From assembly GCA_028823075.1 (NCBI GenBank), contig JAPKCE010000049.1, positions 1 through 9,934 on the forward strand: DNA of 9,934 bases. Reading direction: 5' to 3'. The notes beneath the pieces are model-generated. The model saw nothing but the letters and a program-made list of their open reading frames with translations. It made no database searches and was not told the origin of the DNA. This DNA comes from Myxococcota bacterium (lineage in GTDB: Bacteria > Myxococcota > UBA4151). Position 1 is the first letter of the stretch; every line of letters starts with the position of its first letter. The translations under genes and the position numbers were made by a program. This document shows positions 7,162 through 9,934 of the stretch, one piece after another.

Positions 7162-7939
7162 ACCAAGCCTTCGCCCAGCGACTAAGCAGTTCATCTCGAT
7201 CGCTGTGAATGAGTATCTTTGTTCCCACAAAAGCCGTTCGCTCCAGCCACGCCCAAAGGGTATAAGCTTGAAGTTTACTGCGGTCGATGAGGCGGGGTGC
7301 TGCTTGTCCAGCAAGGGTCAAGCGCTGCTTCGTGAGCGGGCAGACTAGCGCTTCGGGATGGCGATTTGGGGCGCTGTCATCGTGGATCAAGAGCCAGCGG
7401 CAAGGCTCTTGTATATCGCCTCTCAATGCCGTCTCAAGATCGGCAATACCGAGCAGGTGCTTGGGCGTTCGCCGGCTAACCCAGTGAGGGCGCAGCGATC
7501 TGGCTAGGCCCTCGCGCGGTAGCCTTGCTCCTTCGATATGAACACAATGCTCAAAGTCCCAATCAAAACCGCATTTTACTTCTTGGCGTAAGCGCTCCTC
7601 AGCCAATGAGTTGCTTTCCCCAGCCAGCACCTCGGCTGCAGCTTCGAGGGTTTGATCATCACTACCTGGCGGTGCTAACTCTTGCGCTAGGTCACGCCCA
7701 TAAGGACGCAGCGCCGAGACCAACTCGGCGCCGACAAAAACAACCTCAGCAGCAGGCCAAAGCGGCTTTGAGCAGTGGGTATTGAGCCTCGGTTCATCAC
7801 CGAGAGCGGCGCTATAAAGTTCAGTGTTTAGGCCGAGGGAAAAGGCGCGCCGGTGAGCATCGAGCAACAAGAGGCGTTCGCCGTTATCATCGATTGTGAG
7901 GTTCTCACCATCGCCGCTCAGTGGTTCTGCTCCAGCCAA
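7148..7939 (-). CDS. Hypothetical protein, second gene of the HD-GYP operon
   Basis: This encodes 263 residues if the TTG at 7939 is used. I do not recognise the family. The sequence looks globular and soluble: an N-terminal strand hairpin (NLTIDDNGERLLLLDAHRR), an acidic Ala/Glu helical middle (QTLEAAAEVLAGESNSLAEERLRQ), a strand CRWLLIHDDS, then CPLTKQRLTL and a helical C-terminus (KLQAYTLWAWLERTAFVGTKILIHSD, DELLSRWAKAWF). No signal peptide, membrane helix or catalytic signature is visible; four Cys are scattered rather than paired. It overlaps the end of the response-regulator gene by 22 bases, so translation is probably coupled. No ATG or GTG lies near the junction in frame; CTG at 7921 and TTG codons near residue 24 are alternatives, and the start is uncertain. 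It fills the whole space between its neighbours, and competing plus-strand frames here are short and less protein-like. Its 3' end converges on and overlaps the RNase Y-like gene. Confidence 0.8.
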   Translation of the reverse strand: MAGAEPLSGDGENLTIDDNGERLLLLDAHRRAFSLGLNTELYSAALGDEPRLNTHCSKPLWPAAEVVFVGAELVSALRPYGRDLAQELAPPGSDDQTLEAAAEVLAGESNSLAEERLRQEVKCGFDWDFEHCVHIEGARLPREGLARSLRPHWVSRRTPKHLLGIADLETALRGDIQEPCRWLLIHDDSAPNRHPEALVCPLTKQRLTLAGQAAPRLIDRSKLQAYTLWAWLERTAFVGTKILIHSDRDELLSRWAKAWFSAP

Positions 7940-9825
7940 ACCTGGGCGATCAGCCGCTGCAAGCGATGATCCGAGCGTTCCGAGGCAGCCTCCATTTGAG
8001 CCGCAAGGTCTTCATCGGAGCCTGATTTAATCGCTGTGAGGAAGAGGCGACCCGCGTCGTTTAAGCCCTCTTCTAAGCTAACAAAAACGGCGGCTAGGCC
8101 GTTGCGGTCAAGCGGGACCAGTCGGGCATCGGCGAGTTGGTGCTGGGTCTGCTCACCTTCGTCGAGCAGCAGTTCATCGGCTGTCCAAGGGGCATCAAAA
8201 ACCTCGTTGAGTTGACTGAGCAAGGATTTAGCATCGACCAGTTCTCGGGTTTCGATCAGTTGCTGGGCCCAGCGGCGGACGAGCCGTCTAAAGGCCGCCA
8301 AGGCGACGATAAAGGGCTCGATCATGGCCGGGTCGAATTGCTGGCCCGCGCAGCGACGCAGTTCGCCAACAGCCTGTTTGTGGCTCATCGCTCGGCGGTA
8401 GGCGCGATGGCTGGTCATGGCGTCGTAGGAATCGGCGATGCACATGAGACGGGCGAGGGGGGGCAACAGCGAACTGGCAACACCGGATGGATAGCCACCA
8501 CCCTCGAAGCGCTCGTGATGCCAGCAGACGGCCGGCAACACATCTTGCATACTGCGCAGAGGCTTTAGCATCTCGGCGCCGACGCTGGGATGGGCTCGGA
8601 AATGTTCGAACTGTTCGTCGCTGAGGCGGCCGGGATGGTTGATCATCGATGAGTCCAGGCGAACTTTACCGATGTCGTGCAGCAGGCCAGCATGACCGGC
8701 GCGAGCCACCGCTCGGGCATCCCATCCCATCGCCAGGGCGCCCAGCCTAGCGTAGACGCCAACCCAATCGCTATGGCCCGCTGTATATTCGTCATGCATC
8801 TCTAAGGCTTGCACCAAAACCTGAATGGTCTCGCCAAAGCTTCGCTCGATATCATGGCGTAAAAACTGCTGGGTTATAAGGTTTTCGCTATGGTTTGCGA
8901 TGACCTCAAGCGTGCGTCTTCTGCCAGGATGAAAGCGATGAACCCGATCGAAGTAGGCGACACAGAGTTCACCGATGACGCGTTGTTGTCCGCTCTCGCT
9001 GCGTTCCATAACCAAAGGACGAATCCACAAGCGTTGGGGACCGTCGGATTCAAAACGTTGAGCGATTTCTTGAGCCTGAGCAAAGCGCGCTTCGCCGTGT
9101 TTACTCAAAATCAGGTTAGCCTTAGGCAGATTTAGGGATTCATCTTCGCGCAACACCCGTTGCAAGTGGGGGATACCGTCGGACGGCGAGCTCATGGTGA
9201 TCCAGGCCAAGTCGCAGTCGACCTCTTTGAAGGCAGCCTGCAGCACAAGTTCAGCGCCAAGCTCGCGCGAGCCGGGGCGGTTGAGAGCTTCAGATATCTC
9301 CAGCAGTTGGGCAGCGTTTCGCAAAGCAGCTTGTTGTAAGCGCCCGCTATGTTGCTCGGCGCAGCGTTTAACCACGCTATCCAGCCCTTTGAGTTGTGGC
9401 TTGGTGAGGTAATCAGCGGCGCCTTGAAGGATAGCGTTTTTTGCCACCTCCTCGTCGCCAAAACCGGTCATGAAAATAGTGGTGACGACGATTCGATGCT
9501 CACGGATTTGGCGCAGTAGGGCGAGGCCGGTGATCGCTTCGTTGCGACCGCCTTGGCTAAAGTCGTAATCGGTGAGCAGCAAATCAATCGGTTGTTCAAA
9601 GAGTAGTTTAAGCGCCTCTTCGGCGCTGGCGACTTGATAAATTTCGACGGCTTGATCAATGAAGCAGAGCTTGAGGCGCTCGGCTAGCATCTCGGGGATC
9701 ATCGGGTCATCGTCGGCGATCAGAAGGCGTAAGGGCTCGCTGCTTTGAGGCGGTTCAAGGCGCGGCATGACGAGAATCTCGCCAGCGGAAAATTGGCTTT
9801 TAAGTCCTGACCAGCGAACGCCCAC
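7918..9825 (-). CDS. Response regulator with GAF-like middle and HD-GYP domain (putative c-di-GMP phosphodiesterase)
   Basis: This encodes 635 residues. The receiver domain (about 31-155) is canonical: acidic residues D38-D39, phospho-acceptor D86 in LLLTDYDF, T120 in FMTGFG, and K142 in YLTKP. Residues about 170-325 form a GAF-like module (helix LLEISEALNR, strand CDLAWITMSS, strand VIGELCVAYFD, closing helix TLEVIANHSENLI). The HD-GYP domain (about 335-505) has H351 (TAGHSDW), H383-D384 (HDIGK), H412 (HPSVG), H436-H437 with the signature HHERFEGGGYP (436-446), and D465 in DSYDAMTSHRAYR. The full ligand set predicts hydrolysis of cyclic di-GMP or a related cyclic dinucleotide, controlled by phosphorylation from a histidine kinase not in this window. 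About 125 residues after the HD-GYP domain are helical and unassigned. The GTG at 9825 is preferred because AGGGGG lies four bases upstream; an ATG at 9768 (residue 20) also leaves the receiver intact. No membrane segment, so it is cytoplasmic. It leads an operon with the unknown 263-codon gene. Confidence 0.94.
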   Translation of the reverse strand: MGVRWSGLKSQFSAGEILVMPRLEPPQSSEPLRLLIADDDPMIPEMLAERLKLCFIDQAVEIYQVASAEEALKLLFEQPIDLLLTDYDFSQGGRNEAITGLALLRQIREHRIVVTTIFMTGFGDEEVAKNAILQGAADYLTKPQLKGLDSVVKRCAEQHSGRLQQAALRNAAQLLEISEALNRPGSRELGAELVLQAAFKEVDCDLAWITMSSPSDGIPHLQRVLREDESLNLPKANLILSKHGEARFAQAQEIAQRFESDGPQRLWIRPLVMERSESGQQRVIGELCVAYFDRVHRFHPGRRRTLEVIANHSENLITQQFLRHDIERSFGETIQVLVQALEMHDEYTAGHSDWVGVYARLGALAMGWDARAVARAGHAGLLHDIGKVRLDSSMINHPGRLSDEQFEHFRAHPSVGAEMLKPLRSMQDVLPAVCWHHERFEGGGYPSGVASSLLPPLARLMCIADSYDAMTSHRAYRRAMSHKQAVGELRRCAGQQFDPAMIEPFIVALAAFRRLVRRWAQQLIETRELVDAKSLLSQLNEVFDAPWTADELLLDEGEQTQHQLADARLVPLDRNGLAAVFVSLEEGLNDAGRLFLTAIKSGSDEDLAAQMEAASERSDHRLQRLIAQVWLEQNH

Positions 9826-9934
9826 TTTGCCCCCTGAACCCTTCTACGCGCTTTAGCTCGAGGCGCAAACGTGAACACTCAAGCTTTGCGAAAATAGGGG
9901 CTTAGGCTGATGCATCCGAGACTGCATAAAGCGA
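9826..9934 (-). other. Upstream region of the HD-GYP operon, no gene assigned
   Basis: These 109 bases run to the window edge. On the minus strand two frames are open from the edge and could be the tail of an upstream gene, one ending at a TAA after SLYAVSDASA and one ending after VHVCASS. Neither is long enough to judge. A TTGAGT at about 9882-9887 could be a -35 box, but no convincing -10 box follows at the right distance. I claim no promoter here. Confidence 0.3.
9830..9835 (-). promoter_or_regulatory. Ribosome binding site supporting the GTG start of the HD-GYP regulator
   Basis: Read on the minus strand, AGGGGG is followed by CAAA and then GTG at 9825. The spacing of four bases is slightly short but acceptable. 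The alternative ATG at 9768 has only GGCGAG about eleven bases upstream. Confidence 0.55.

Noticed and set aside
8137..8568. Plus-strand frame of 143 codons opposite the HD-GYP domain
   Set aside because: Antisense to conserved HD-GYP motifs, which fix the minus strand as coding.

Overview
The window reads as a compact chromosomal stretch from a Gram-negative, deltaproteobacterial-type organism. Myxococcota or Bradymonadota-like relatives are my best guess, at low confidence. By eye the G+C content is moderately high. The grounds are the gene content: a pseudo-receiver/coiled-coil protein built like the myxobacterial motility proteins AglZ and FrzS, a HEAT-repeat protein ending in a TG-x-x-FG-[FY]-DP segment that I associate with such genomes, an RNase Y-like protein, and a response regulator with an HD-GYP output. 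No tRNA, rRNA, CRISPR array, insertion sequence or phage gene was seen. Both convergent gene pairs overlap at their 3' ends, so nearly every base is coding.

Layout. (1) Bases 3-236, plus strand: the last 77 codons of a gene cut by the window edge, possibly a TetR-type regulator. (2) Bases 211-1533, minus: a protein with a GAF-like N-terminus and HEAT-like helical repeats. (3) Bases 1534-1646: a 113-base divergent intergenic region with an interrupted inverted repeat. (4) Bases 1647-5642, plus: a 1331-residue protein with a degenerate receiver domain, about 1070 residues of coiled coil and a proline-rich tail. (5) Bases 5647-7161, plus: a 504-residue membrane-anchored RNase Y-like HD protein, starting 4 bases after gene 4 stops. 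(6) Bases 7148-7939, minus: a 263-codon protein of unknown family. (7) Bases 7918-9825, minus: a response regulator with a GAF-like middle and an HD-GYP domain, overlapping gene 6 by 22 bases.

How they may work together. The plus-strand pair (4, 5) looks like a translationally coupled unit: a very long filament-type scaffold with a non-phosphorylatable receiver, followed by a membrane-tethered HD phosphohydrolase. That second protein keeps every expected metal ligand of RNase Y but has lost the GxxG loop of its KH domain, so it is unlikely to be an ordinary housekeeping RNase Y. The minus-strand pair (7, 6) is a c-di-GMP-type signalling operon with an intact receiver and intact HD-GYP residues. 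The divergent GAF/HEAT gene and the converging operon make this a plausible signalling and cell-organisation cluster, but a functional link between the units is inference from position only.
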